A DNA stretch of 64,000 bases from Nakamurella flava. GTDB lineage: Bacteria; Actinomycetota; Actinomycetes; Mycobacteriales; Nakamurellaceae. The DNA lies in contig NZ_SZZH01000001.1 in the NCBI RefSeq assembly GCF_005298075.1, positions 1,984,001 to 2,048,000 on the forward strand, given 5' to 3'. The position numbers and the translations under genes are program-made. Shown one piece after another: positions 17,208-26,136 of this stretch. How positions within the stretch are numbered: position 1 is the stretch's first letter; each line of letters opens with the position of its first letter. The notes beneath the pieces were generated by a model that was given only the letters and a program-made list of their open reading frames with translations, searched no databases and was not told the origin of the DNA.

Positions 17208-18485
17208 ATGCGTTCACCGATCCCGGTCCGCGTTCGCCAGGTCGCGGGCCGCGTCAGCTGGACCGTCGTCGATCAGGTGCTGTCCGCCCTGTCGAACTTC
17301 CTGCTGTCGGTCCTCGTGGCCCGGACGGTCTCCGCGGACGTCTTCGGTGCCTTCTCGATGGCGTTCCTCATCTTCACCTTCCTCATCGGCGTCACCCGCG
17401 CGCTCATCGGCCAGCCGTTGCAGATCACGTTCGCCTCCGCCGAGCCCGCCGCCTTCCGTGTGGCCACCCGCTCGGCCCTCGGGGCGGCGGTCCTCGTGGG
17501 CGTCGTCTGCGGGGCCCTCTGCGTCCTGGCCGGCGTCCTCACCGGCGGCGAGCTGTCCACCGCGCTGATCGTGCTGGGCGTCTGCCTGCCCGGCCTGCTC
17601 GCCCAGGACATCAGCCGGATGGCGTTCTTCGCCCGCGGCCGGCCGGCGGCGGCGGCCGGCATCGACGCACTGTGGGCGGCCCTGCTGTTCCCCGCGCTCC
17701 TGGTCGCCCAGCTGCTGGGGCTGTCCGACATCGGGTGGCCCCTGGCGCTATGGGGGGTGTCGGCGCTGATCGCCGCCCTGGTTGGCCTGCGACTGCTCGG
17801 CGCGACGCCGCGGGTCGCCGGGGCCGCCCGGTGGGGCTGGCAGCAGCGTCCGCTGACGGGTTACCTGCTGGCCGAGTACGTGATGACCGCCGGGGTCGGC
17901 CAGATCGGCATCCTCGCCGTCGCGCTCACCGGTGACGCAGCGGGTGTGGGGTCGCTGCGGGCGGCGCAGGTCCTGCTCGGGCCGCTCGGGATCCTGGTGG
18001 CCGCGTCGTTCCTGTTCGCCATCCCCGAGATCGCCCGCCGGCCGGACATCTCGGCCGGCGCACTGACCCGGCTCGGTCTGACGATGATCAGCGCGATGGG
18101 CGGGATCACCGCCGTCTACTGCGTCGTCGTCCTGCTGCTCCCCGACGGCGTTGGCCTCGGGCTGCTCGGTGACACCTGGAGCGGCGCGCAGACCGTGCTG
18201 CTGCCGATGTCGGTGACCGCCTTCTTCGCCGCACTGGGCACCGCCCCGGCATCCGTGCTCTACGGGCTCGGGCAGGCCCGCAAGACGTTCTCGATCCAGG
18301 TGTGGAAGGCCCCGCTGCTCGTGGTCCTGCTGGCCGTGAGCATCCCCCTGTGGGGGGCCGTGGGGGCGGCCTGGGCCATCGCCGTCACCGAGATCGTCAC
18401 GCTGCCCCTGTGGCTCCTGAAGGCGCGGGCGGCCGTGCGGGAGCGGTCGGCGTCGACGGTCGCCGCGACGCCGACGGTCCAGTGA
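17208..18485 (+). CDS. Polysaccharide flippase (Wzx/MATE-like)
   Basis: 425 residues with GGAAGGAAG six bases before the ATG. Twelve or so hydrophobic segments span the chain, starting with TVVDQVLSALSNFLLSVLVA and continuing with FGAFSMAFLIFTFLIGVTRA, which matches the first two helices of Wzx-type MOP-superfamily exporters (FGxFS, then a conserved Arg). Such proteins flip undecaprenyl-linked repeat units. The stop overlaps the start of the next small membrane protein (TGATG), so they are cotranscribed. A second flippase of the same superfamily lies at 46085-47581, suggesting two separate export routes or polymers. Confidence 0.85.
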   Translation: MRSPIPVRVRQVAGRVSWTVVDQVLSALSNFLLSVLVARTVSADVFGAFSMAFLIFTFLIGVTRALIGQPLQITFASAEPAAFRVATRSALGAAVLVGVVCGALCVLAGVLTGGELSTALIVLGVCLPGLLAQDISRMAFFARGRPAAAAGIDALWAALLFPALLVAQLLGLSDIGWPLALWGVSALIAALVGLRLLGATPRVAGAARWGWQQRPLTGYLLAEYVMTAGVGQIGILAVALTGDAAGVGSLRAAQVLLGPLGILVAASFLFAIPEIARRPDISAGALTRLGLTMISAMGGITAVYCVVVLLLPDGVGLGLLGDTWSGAQTVLLPMSVTAFFAALGTAPASVLYGLGQARKTFSIQVWKAPLLVVLLAVSIPLWGAVGAAWAIAVTEIVTLPLWLLKARAAVRERSASTVAATPTVQ

Positions 18486-18874
18486 TGGCCGGCCTGATCC
18501 CGACCTGGATGCGGGATCTGCTGCCCGACCTGAGCTTCCTGGACCCGTGGACCCGGCCGGGCCCGGTGGCGGACATCTGGGCCTTCGCCTCGTTGACGGC
18601 GATGATCGTGGCGTCCGTCGCCGTGATCCGCGGCGGGAGATGGCCGTGGCGGGTCGTTCTCGTTCTGGCTGCCGGATCGTGGCCGCTCCCGGACCACCCG
18701 GCCCAGGGGCCGATCCTGTTCGATCTCAGCTACCAGCACGGGGTGCACGCGGCGGATCTGCTGAGCGTCGTCGCCGTGGTCGTCGCTGTCCTGCCCTGGG
18801 GGCGGTTCCGGCGGCCCGGCCGACCCACATCAGGGTCGACCGGGCAGCAGGAACGGCGGCGTCAGGACCGGTAG
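18485..18874 (+). CDS. Small membrane protein of unknown function
   Basis: 129 residues, translationally coupled to the flippase by a TGATG overlap. Three hydrophobic segments are visible: WAFASLTAMIVASVAVI, WRVVLVLAAGSWPL and AADLLSVVAVVVAVLPW, with a basic, Gln/Arg-rich tail. It carries no recognised motif. Its length, composition and coupling suggest an accessory of the flippase or of the surface polymer, but that is inference. The last 13 bases overlap the convergent glycosyltransferase gene. Confidence 0.6.
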   Translation: MAGLIPTWMRDLLPDLSFLDPWTRPGPVADIWAFASLTAMIVASVAVIRGGRWPWRVVLVLAAGSWPLPDHPAQGPILFDLSYQHGVHAADLLSVVAVVVAVLPWGRFRRPGRPTSGSTGQQERRRQDR

Positions 18875-19845
18875 GGCGAACGCCTGGTGGCCTGACCCTT
18901 GAGATAGGCCAGATGGTGACGACGGGCGTCCCGGTCGCGTCGCAGGACGGCCACCCCCAGCCGCGGGAGGAATCCGGCCATCAGGACGGCCCGCATGAAG
19001 GTCGCCACGACCGGCCCGTTGTGGTCGACCAGATAGGACGCCATCGACGCGCCCTTCTGCTGCGGCATCTTGGGCAGCTGTGCGCCGCGGCGCGCCGTCT
19101 CGCGCGGTCCCGAGCTGCTGGTGGCGTGCCGGACCAGCAGATCGGTGCGCAGGCGCTGCCGGAGTCCGGCCTCCCGCACCGCACGCCCGAAGGCCATGTC
19201 TTCGTTGTAGACGAAGTAGCGCTCGTCGAAACCGCCCAGCCGCAGGAAGGTCTCGCGCCGTACCGCCAGGCAGGCGCCGGTGATCCAGCCCAGCTCGATC
19301 TCCTCGCCGACCTGCGGTCGGGCGACGACCCCGGCTCGGGGCCAGCGACGATGCAGACCGAAGGCATAGACCAGGGCGCGACGGGGAGTCGGCTCCCAGC
19401 CACCCACGCCGAGCTCGATGCGACCGTCGGCGCCGGTCGTCGCCGCTGCCACACTGCCCAGGGTCGGGTCAGCGGCCAGATCGGCGACCAACGACTCCAG
19501 CACCGCCGAGGTGGGCCGGGTGTCCGGGTTGACGAAGACCAGGTAGTCCGCCGTCGACGATCGCGCCCCCAGGTTCGCCGCCCGGGCGAAGCCGACGTTC
19601 TCCCCGTCGAGGCAGCGCGTCCCGGCCCGGCCGGCGACCAGCGCCGGCACACCGTCGGCGCCCGAGGCGTTGTCCACCACTGCGACCGGGACGGTGGGGC
19701 CGAGGGCGTCGAGCAGACCGGCCACCTGAGCGTGGCTGTGGTAGGTCACCAGGACGACCTCGTACGACGGCGCGGAATCCGCGCCGACCGGCTCGGCCTG
19801 CCGACCCGCGGCCGGACCGGCCGTGTCGTCGAGCGTGTCGGTCAC
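18862..19845 (-). CDS. Glycosyltransferase family 2 (rhamnosyltransferase-like)
   Basis: 327 residues from a GTG at 19845 that overlaps the preceding stop (GTGA). The GT-A fold is shown by YEVVLVTYHSHAQVAGLL, VAVVDNASGADG, GENVGFARAANLGAR, YLVFVNPDTRP (DxD equivalent) and FDERYFVYNEDMAFGRAVRE, the late acidic motif. These match the WbbL/rhamnosyltransferase branch of GT2. It is the last gene of the four-gene minus-strand operon that begins at 22698 and makes a modified sugar, so it is a good candidate to transfer that sugar. Acceptor unknown. Confidence 0.88.
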   Translation of the reverse strand: MTDTLDDTAGPAAGRQAEPVGADSAPSYEVVLVTYHSHAQVAGLLDALGPTVPVAVVDNASGADGVPALVAGRAGTRCLDGENVGFARAANLGARSSTADYLVFVNPDTRPTSAVLESLVADLAADPTLGSVAAATTGADGRIELGVGGWEPTPRRALVYAFGLHRRWPRAGVVARPQVGEEIELGWITGACLAVRRETFLRLGGFDERYFVYNEDMAFGRAVREAGLRQRLRTDLLVRHATSSSGPRETARRGAQLPKMPQQKGASMASYLVDHNGPVVATFMRAVLMAGFLPRLGVAVLRRDRDARRHHLAYLKGQATRRSPYRS

Positions 19846-21128
19846 GCGAACACCTGCGCCTGTTCCTGACGGAGCTTGTCGATGAGGCGCCCCTCGGGCA
19901 CCACGACGTCGTCATAGGTCAGCGTCTGGTCCTTGGCCACCGGCCGCACCAGGGTGCAGCCCTCGGCCACCCCCATCGGCAGCAGGCGCTCGGACGCGGT
20001 GACGTCGGCCCGCTCGCACTCGCCGTAGGAGTGGTAGCCACCCAGCGCGTCGATGACGGTCCCGGCGGGCAGGTCGGTCTTGGCCGTCGCGACGACCTCG
20101 ACCTGCGGCGCGCCCGCGGACGCGATGACCACGTCGGCGAAGTCCACCGCCCGGGCCAGGCTGGTGGGCACCTCGAAATGGCAGAGGTGGTAAGGGGTGT
20201 AGAAGCTGTACAGCGGGCCCTGACCGAGCTTGTACAGGTTCAGGTAATGCTCCTGCACCGGGTCGCTGATGGTGGCCAGGCAGTAGACGCCCGGTCCGGG
20301 CTGCGAGCCGACGACGTAGTCGACCACGCCGCCCAGCTCGCGCAGCTGGTCCACGTCGTAGGCCTTGGTCAGCTCATCGACGTGCCCGCGGTGGTCGGCG
20401 CCGCGCATGCCGCGCTTCTCCACCGTCATGCCGACGGCGTTGGCCACGATGGCCTGCTCGAACGACACCTTGGTGCCGTCGGCGAAGCTGGTGACCATGT
20501 GCGGGTCCTGGCCCCACTGGCGGGCGAAGCCCTCCTGGGTGGTGGGGTTGCGGAAGCGGTCCTGCAGACCCTTGATGTTGCCCAGCACGAGCGGGGTCAG
20601 TCCCAGCCCGGAGACGAACCGGTGCAGGTTGATCTCGACGCCCGGCTGGTCGCCGTCGACCCCGGAGAAGATGAGACCGGCGGCCCGGGCCCGGTGCGCG
20701 AGCAACGGTCCGACGGTGCCGTCCAGCTCGGCGTTCATGGTGACGACGTGCTTGCCGGCCTCGAACGCGGCCAGCGTGACCGCCGCACCGAACTCCACCG
20801 CACCGGTGACATCGCAGATGACATCGATGTTCTCGGCCGCACAGATGGCGAACGGGTCCTCGGTGACGACCGGACGACCGGCCTCGATCGCGCGGTCGAC
20901 GGCGGCGGCCGAATCGGCGGTGACCAGATCGTCGACACCGGCTTCGCGGTACGCGCGCTCGGCACCGGCCAGCCGGCGGTTCGAGACGGCGGCCAGCACC
21001 ATGCCCGGCGTGTACTGCACGATCTGCCGGGCGACCCCGCGGCCCATGAACCCGGCGCCGATCATCCCGACCCGGATCGGCCGACCCTGCGCCTGCCGAC
21101 GGGCCAGGGCGGAATCGACGAGCATCAT
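19842..21128 (-). CDS. NAD(P)-dependent oxidoreductase with SAF-like C-terminus
   Basis: 428 residues from an ATG at 21128 that overlaps the epimerase stop (ATGA). The N-terminal Rossmann fold is IRVGMIGAGFMGRGVARQIV. AVSNRRLAGAERAY and VTGAVEFGAAVTLAAFEAGK resemble homoserine-dehydrogenase-like enzymes. The C-terminal part with LPAGTVIDALGGY and YDDVVVPEG looks like an SAF (antifreeze-like/beta-clip) domain. Proteins of this build occur in sugar-nucleotide clusters, but their reaction is not well established. Flanked by RmlC-like and GT2 genes, it may reduce or oxidise a keto-sugar intermediate. The specific substrate cannot be inferred from sequence. Confidence 0.82.
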   Translation of the reverse strand: MMLVDSALARRQAQGRPIRVGMIGAGFMGRGVARQIVQYTPGMVLAAVSNRRLAGAERAYREAGVDDLVTADSAAAVDRAIEAGRPVVTEDPFAICAAENIDVICDVTGAVEFGAAVTLAAFEAGKHVVTMNAELDGTVGPLLAHRARAAGLIFSGVDGDQPGVEINLHRFVSGLGLTPLVLGNIKGLQDRFRNPTTQEGFARQWGQDPHMVTSFADGTKVSFEQAIVANAVGMTVEKRGMRGADHRGHVDELTKAYDVDQLRELGGVVDYVVGSQPGPGVYCLATISDPVQEHYLNLYKLGQGPLYSFYTPYHLCHFEVPTSLARAVDFADVVIASAGAPQVEVVATAKTDLPAGTVIDALGGYHSYGECERADVTASERLLPMGVAEGCTLVRPVAKDQTLTYDDVVVPEGRLIDKLRQEQAQVFA

Positions 21129-21670
21129 CGGGCGGCCCCGGACAGCTCGAGAAGCGGCCAGTTGGCGTCCTTCTCGCTGATCTTGGTGATCGGCACCGGC
21201 CAGCTCAGCCCCAGGGCCGGGTCGTCGTGCCGCAGCCCGCGCTCCTGACCGGGGGTGTACCGCTCGCTGACCTGGTACATGACCTCGGTGTCCGGGACCA
21301 GGGTCTGGTACCCGTGGCCGAACATCGGCGGGACGTACAGCGCCCGTCGGTTCTTGGCGCTGAGCTCGACCGAGACGTGCTGCAGATAGGTCGGCGAGTC
21401 CGGCCGCAGGTCGACGATCTGGTCGACGATGGCCCCGGCGATGCAACGGACCAGCTTGGCCTCGGTGGCCGGCGGCAGCTGGTAGTGCATGCCACGCAGG
21501 GTTCCGGCCTCGTAGTTGTACGAGATGTTGCACTGCACGACGTCCGGCAGCAGACCGTGCTCGGCGAACTCGTCCTGGCAGAAGCTGCGGGCGAAGAAGC
21601 CGCGATCGTCCTCACGCAGTTCGAGGTCGATGATGGCGACCCCGGCGATGGGGGTGGTCTCGAACTTCAT
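21125..21670 (-). CDS. RmlC-like dTDP/CDP-4-keto-sugar 3,5-epimerase
   Basis: 181 residues, the usual RmlC length. Motifs are REDDRGFFARSFCQDEF, GTLRGMHYQLPPATEAKLVR (catalytic His and nearby Lys), YVPPMFGHGYQTL and a C-terminal HDDPALGLSWP. The cupin-type epimerase inverts C3 and/or C5 of 4-keto-6-deoxy nucleotide sugars. No dTDP-glucose pathway genes (RmlA, RmlB, RmlD) are in this window, while a CDP-glucose synthetase (rfbF) is. The substrate may thus be a CDP-linked 4-keto sugar, as in tyvelose/ascarylose-type pathways. Two bases separate it from the upstream SDR gene. Confidence 0.88.
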   Translation of the reverse strand: MKFETTPIAGVAIIDLELREDDRGFFARSFCQDEFAEHGLLPDVVQCNISYNYEAGTLRGMHYQLPPATEAKLVRCIAGAIVDQIVDLRPDSPTYLQHVSVELSAKNRRALYVPPMFGHGYQTLVPDTEVMYQVSERYTPGQERGLRHDDPALGLSWPVPITKISEKDANWPLLELSGAAR

Positions 21671-21672
21671 GG

Positions 21673-22698
21673 TTACTTGACCGTCCAGAGGAGCTCGGCG
21701 TCGATCTGCTTGGTCTTGAGCAGGTATTCCAGCTGCTTGAGCCGGGTGTGGCCGCGGCCGGTGAAGGTCTCCGGGTCGAGGTCGATCGAGGAGAAGATCT
21801 TGGACAGCTGCTCGGCGCCGGAGGCGGCGTCCCAGTCGCAGGAGAAGCCCGGCAGCTCGGCGTGGATCTTGTCGAAATTCACGCGGTAGCTACGGTTGTC
21901 GGCGCCCGGCGCTCCGAACTCGGTGGTGCAACCGGGGAATGCGGCGGCCACGGTCTCGGCGATGTCGCGGACCTGGTAGTTCTGCTCGTTGCTGCCGACG
22001 TTGAACACCTGGTTGTGGATCGCCTCGCGGGGGGCGTCCAGCGCGCAGCGGATGGCCTTGCCGATGTCCATGGCGTGGACCAGCGGGCGCCACGGGGTGC
22101 CGTCCGAGGTCATCGAGATCTTGCGGGTGGTGTACGCCAGACCCGAGAGGTTGTTCAGCACGATGTCGAACCGCATGCGGGGCGAGGCGCCGAAGGCGGT
22201 GGCGTTGCGCATGAAGGTCGGGGAGAAGTCGTCGTCGGCGATGGCCGACACGTCCTTCTCCACCAGGGCCTTGCAGTCCGCGTAGGCGGTCTGCGGGTTG
22301 ACCGGCGAGGACTCGTCGACGATGCCCTCGGCCACGCCGTACACCGAACAGGACGACATGTGGATGAAGCGCTGCACCCCGGCGGCCTTGGCCAGCTTCG
22401 CCAGCCGCACGGTCCCCTTGTGGTTGACCTGGTAGGTCAGGTCACCCAGCAGGTCGCCCATCGGATCGTTCGACAGCTCGGCCATGTGCACGATGGCGTC
22501 GAAGCCCTCGAGCTGCTCCTGGGTGACCTCGCGGACGTCCTGGTCGATGGTGTACACCGTGCGGTCGGTACCGCGGTACAGCCAGCCCGACTTGAAGTAG
22601 CCGGTGTCCAGGCCGACGACGTCGTGGCCGCGTCGACTCAGTTCCGGGGCCAACAGACTGCCGAGGTACCCCTCGGTGCCGGTCACCAGAATGCGCAT
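21673..22698 (-). CDS. SDR-family nucleotide-sugar epimerase/dehydratase
   Basis: 341 residues. The start at 22698 is supported by GGAGGA five bases upstream. MRILVTGTEGYLGSLLAPEL gives the TGxxGxxG cofactor site, SSCSVYGVAEG the serine, and YADCKALVEKDV the YxxxK catalytic pair of extended short-chain dehydrogenases. RNATAFGASPRMRFDIV and WRPLVHAMDIGKAI are typical of UDP/CDP-sugar epimerases and dehydratases. It is the first gene of a four-gene operon with the RmlC-like epimerase, the SAF-type dehydrogenase and a GT2. Whether it is a 4,6-dehydratase or a C4 epimerase/reductase cannot be decided here. Confidence 0.87.
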   Translation of the reverse strand: MRILVTGTEGYLGSLLAPELSRRGHDVVGLDTGYFKSGWLYRGTDRTVYTIDQDVREVTQEQLEGFDAIVHMAELSNDPMGDLLGDLTYQVNHKGTVRLAKLAKAAGVQRFIHMSSCSVYGVAEGIVDESSPVNPQTAYADCKALVEKDVSAIADDDFSPTFMRNATAFGASPRMRFDIVLNNLSGLAYTTRKISMTSDGTPWRPLVHAMDIGKAIRCALDAPREAIHNQVFNVGSNEQNYQVRDIAETVAAAFPGCTTEFGAPGADNRSYRVNFDKIHAELPGFSCDWDAASGAEQLSKIFSSIDLDPETFTGRGHTRLKQLEYLLKTKQIDAELLWTVK

Positions 22699-23396
22699 CA
22701 ATCCTCCAAGTAACGGGGTCCGTCCGCTGCGGACCCGTGGTGGGGCACGCGGTTCACCGCCCGGCAGGTCGTCGCCACGACCACCGGACGAAGCGCGCCC
22801 GCCGAACGGGTCGCTGTGGATCGCGACCACCGGACCCCCCGGACGTCAGGAAACGAGAAGACGACCGGGAAAGGGCACCGGTCAGGACTGCGTCGGCCCC
22901 CGTGGCGCACTGCGAATCAACGATCCAGGCACAAACACTACGGCCTTCCGGGCGAGAAGTCGGACGTATGGGGTCAACAATCAGCAGAACGTGACCAAAT
23001 GCGGGGATGTTCGCGCTCCGTGGTCCACTTTCGATGAGCCACCCGGGAATTCTCACCGTATCGATCGTCACCGTCCGCGGTCGGGGCCGTGACGTCCGAT
23101 TTCGGACTTCCGCGACAAGTAGGTCGGACGGCCCGGCGACGGACCGATATCACGGAGTGCTCACGCCGGTTCGACCGCGTGCCCCCATGGGGCCACGGGG
23201 CCACGGATCGAGGCAATGCAGATGACCTAGAACAGGCCCTGCAGATTGATCACCCACCGTCCGCATTCCCTCCGACGACGGAGTTTGACGTTCAGCCTTG
23301 TGACTCTTCAGAACCGACCCGTAGCGTTACTCAGTGTGATTTGAGGTGACTCCGGGTAGCGGGGTCGGCCCATCCGCCCCCGCGACAAGGACTGAG
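22699..23396 (+). other. Long divergent intergenic region
   Basis: 698 bases between the divergent sugar operon and the GH26-like gene, with lower GC than its flanks. A 7-bp hairpin (22716-22736, GGGTCCG...CGGACCC) sits in the leader of the SDR gene, just upstream of its GGAGG. A 6-bp inverted repeat GTCCGA-TT-TCGGAC lies near 23096-23109. No credible coding frame or RNA gene was recognised. The length and composition fit a regulatory region for genes of extracellular products. Confidence 0.4.
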
Positions 23397-25010
23397 ATGA
23401 CGATGAGCCCCCAGCGACGGCGTGCCGCCGACCCGCCCCCGCCCCCCACCGCGGCCCATGGTGGCCGCCGCGCGAGCACTCGACTGCTCGCCGTTCTCGG
23501 CCTCGTCGTGACCGTGCTGGCCGGGTTGGTGACGACTCAATTTCCCGCCACCGCCGCGTCGGCGCCCGCCGGCATCCAGCTGTCGGCCGCTGCCTCGGTC
23601 GACGACGGCGATTCCTCGCTGGTCTACTCGGGACGCGGTTGGGACACCTGCACCCGCGCCTGGTCCGGATGCAACCTCACCGCATCCCTGGAGCGGTACC
23701 GATTCGCCACCGCCGCCGGCGACACGGTCACCCTGCGGTTCACGGGGACCGGCGTGCGACTGTTCGCCTTCAAGGAGCCGCAGGGCGGTATCGGCTCCGT
23801 GCGCATCGACGGGGTCAGCCGAGACGTCGACTACTACGCCCGCAGCCAGACGCTGACCGAGGTGTTCTCCGCCCAGTCACTGACCTCGGGCGACCACACC
23901 CTGACGCTGAGCTGGACCGGCCGCCGCGGCAACGGATCCTCGGCCAACATCAACCTCGACCGCATCGAGATCACCGACGGCGTTCCCTCGGCGTCCCCGA
24001 CGCCGACCACGTCGACACCGGTGCCCACCACCGCGCCCTCGACGACGTCACCGGCCCCGACAACGCCCACGACTCCCCCGACCAGCACCCCCTCCACGAC
24101 GACTCCCCCCACCACCACGGCTCCGACCACCGGCAATCCGTCCACCGGGGACCGGGCGTGGCTCTCGGGTGGTAGCGGAGCCGGTATGGGCGACGGGTCC
24201 TTCGGAGCCTGGCGGGGTAGTCCTACCCCGATCGCGACGACCTGGTCCGACACCGACTTCGACAACGCTTCGCACGCCTACCAGTTCTATCCCGGCCAGG
24301 ACTACCAGAACTGGACCGGTTCGATCGACTGGTCCCCCGGTGCCCTGTGGGGTGCGAGCTGGTCGACCGCGGCCTCGGGCGCGCTGGACGACAAGTGGAT
24401 CGCGATGATGAAGAACGCGCGGTCGACCTGGACCAGCAAGTCGCGCGGCACCTTCTACATCCGCTTCGCCCACGAGATGAACGGCAACTGGTTCCAGCAT
24501 TCCGTGCGGGCCTCGGAGATCAACGACTTCAAGACCGCCTGGCAGCGCATGGCCCGCATCAAGCAGGCCTACTTCCCGGAGGCCAAGCTGGTCTTCAACA
24601 CCAACGCCAACACCGTGCAGTCCCCCTATTACGACTGGCGGCAGCTCTGGCCCGGTGACGCCTACGTCGACGTGTACGCCACGGACTTCTACTCCCAGCA
24701 CTGGAAGTTCCCGATGTTCGACGGCACCGGCGCCCCGCTCCAGCTCGAAGCCCACCGTCAGTTCGCCGCGGCCCACGGCAAGCCGTTCGCCGTTCCCGAG
24801 TGGGGCATCAACATGGACTCGGGCGGGGATCAGCCGGCCTACATCCAGTTCATGTACGACTTCTTCAGTCGCAACGGTGGAACCGGAGGCGGGAAGCTGC
24901 TCTACGAGTGCTACTTCAACTACCTCTACGCCAACAACCAGTACTCGTTGTTCCCGTCCAACCGGACCCGGGCCCCGCAGTCGGCGGCGCTGTACCAGAA
25001 GTTGTTCTGA
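23397..25010 (+). CDS. Secreted GH26-like glycoside hydrolase with N-terminal beta module
   Basis: 537 residues. A basic N-terminus and hydrophobic stretch (LLAVLGLVVTVLAGLVTTQF, about 30-50) form an export signal ending in ATAASA. Residues about 60-185 are a beta-sandwich-like module (SLVYSGRGWDTCTRAWSG, VTLRFTGTGVRLFAFKEP, INLDRIEITDG) that resembles carbohydrate-binding or Gal-binding domains. A Pro/Thr/Ser linker of about 60 residues follows. The C-terminal domain carries FYIRFAHEMNGNWF, with the HEMNG acid/base glutamate of GH26, and AVPEWGINMDSG with the likely nucleophile. GH26 enzymes cut beta-mannans and related beta-glycans. It is secreted and lies beside glycosyltransferases, so it may process the locus polymer. 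Confidence 0.85.
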   Translation: MTMSPQRRRAADPPPPPTAAHGGRRASTRLLAVLGLVVTVLAGLVTTQFPATAASAPAGIQLSAAASVDDGDSSLVYSGRGWDTCTRAWSGCNLTASLERYRFATAAGDTVTLRFTGTGVRLFAFKEPQGGIGSVRIDGVSRDVDYYARSQTLTEVFSAQSLTSGDHTLTLSWTGRRGNGSSANINLDRIEITDGVPSASPTPTTSTPVPTTAPSTTSPAPTTPTTPPTSTPSTTTPPTTTAPTTGNPSTGDRAWLSGGSGAGMGDGSFGAWRGSPTPIATTWSDTDFDNASHAYQFYPGQDYQNWTGSIDWSPGALWGASWSTAASGALDDKWIAMMKNARSTWTSKSRGTFYIRFAHEMNGNWFQHSVRASEINDFKTAWQRMARIKQAYFPEAKLVFNTNANTVQSPYYDWRQLWPGDAYVDVYATDFYSQHWKFPMFDGTGAPLQLEAHRQFAAAHGKPFAVPEWGINMDSGGDQPAYIQFMYDFFSRNGGTGGGKLLYECYFNYLYANNQYSLFPSNRTRAPQSAALYQKLF

Positions 25011-25033
25011 TCCCATCCCGACGGCCCACGGAG

Positions 25034-25069
25034 GCGGCCGGTGACCGATGCACGTCGGTCACCGGCCGC
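25034..25069. terminator. Bidirectional hairpin terminator
   Basis: A perfect 15-bp inverted repeat (GCGGCCGGTGACCGA and complement) with a six-base loop lies between the convergent GH26-like and GT2 genes. Its right arm includes the last codons of the GT2 gene. There is no U-tract. Confidence 0.7.
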
Positions 25070-25958
25070 TGCCGGACCTGACCTCCACCCGGCGGACCAG
25101 CTGGTTTCCGCGTCGCGCCCCCTGCAGTCGGCCGACGCAACCACCGAGGGAACGGGACGCGACGACGAGATCATCCCGGTGCCGGGCGGTCACCACCGTG
25201 CTGACCGGCCGAGCCCAGCGGCGAATCTCCTTCCACCGCAACGCGTCCCGTATCGAGCGGGGCCGCAGACCGAAGTTCTCGAAGCGAGCAGTGAGCTCCG
25301 CCTCCCCCATCGCCCACTGCCGGGCCTGACGAAAGGCCGGAACGGGTCGATCGCGCAACCGGTAGTGCACGACCGCATCGGCGGCGAAGACGACCGGGCG
25401 GGCGCCGGCGAGCTGCATCCGCCAACACAGGTCGGTGTCCTCCGTGACGGTCAGGCTCTCGTCGAACCCGCCGACCTGGTCGAAAGCCGCGCGCCGCACC
25501 GAGAGCGCGCAACCCGACGACCAGGGCAGGAAATCGTGGTGGGTCATCGGCCCGTGCGACTGCATGTCACCCCAGCCGGCCCGCAACCGGGGCCGGTTCA
25601 AGGCATCCAGGTCGATGTGGGCGGCGACGATGTCGGCCCCGTCCAGGGCGGCGGCGACGGCCGCCGTGTACCCGGGCGCCACGACGTCGTCGTCGTCGAG
25701 GAAGAGCAGGCCGTCGAATCTGGCCTGCTGCGCACCGGCGTTGCGCGCGGCGGCCACCGTCCGGTCGGACGGGACCTCGATCAATTCCAGCACCGGCAGG
25801 GCGTCGCGCCACCGATCGATGACGGCGTCGACGGCCCCGGGGACCCCGTTGTGGACGACGACGATCTGATCGGGTCCGGTGACCTGCTCCGCGAGCGCCG
25901 CCAGTTGCTCGGCCAGGACAGCACGCCCCACGGTGGCGATGATCGCCGTCGTCCTCAT
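25059..25958 (-). CDS. Glycosyltransferase family 2
   Basis: 299 residues from the ATG at 25958, with GGGGG seven bases upstream. A 45-base in-frame upstream extension exists but is not needed. GT-A motifs are RTTAIIATVGRAVLAEQL, VVHNGVPGAVDAV, VAAARNAGAQQARFDGLLF followed by LDDDDVVAPGY (DxD), and VGGFDESLTVTEDTDLCWR, the distal acidic motif. The basic C-terminus (SIRDALRWKEIRRWARP) may associate with the membrane. Its neighbours are a GH26-like hydrolase (convergent) and a FemAB-like acyltransferase upstream in the same direction. Sugar and acceptor unknown. Confidence 0.88.
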   Translation of the reverse strand: MRTTAIIATVGRAVLAEQLAALAEQVTGPDQIVVVHNGVPGAVDAVIDRWRDALPVLELIEVPSDRTVAAARNAGAQQARFDGLLFLDDDDVVAPGYTAAVAAALDGADIVAAHIDLDALNRPRLRAGWGDMQSHGPMTHHDFLPWSSGCALSVRRAAFDQVGGFDESLTVTEDTDLCWRMQLAGARPVVFAADAVVHYRLRDRPVPAFRQARQWAMGEAELTARFENFGLRPRSIRDALRWKEIRRWARPVSTVVTARHRDDLVVASRSLGGCVGRLQGARRGNQLVRRVEVRSGSGR

Positions 25959-26136
25959 CGAGGACCCCCTTCGTGTCGCCCCGAGGTCGTCCGGGACGCG
26001 CACGTCCCGCTTGCGAACCTAGATCTCGGAGCCACTCAGGGGGAACAGTCGGCCGACCGGGCCGACGGCCCGCACCTCGTCCAGCAGCCACGACGCGGCC
26101 GGACGTGGCCCAACTCACCTACCGGCGAACCGCCAC

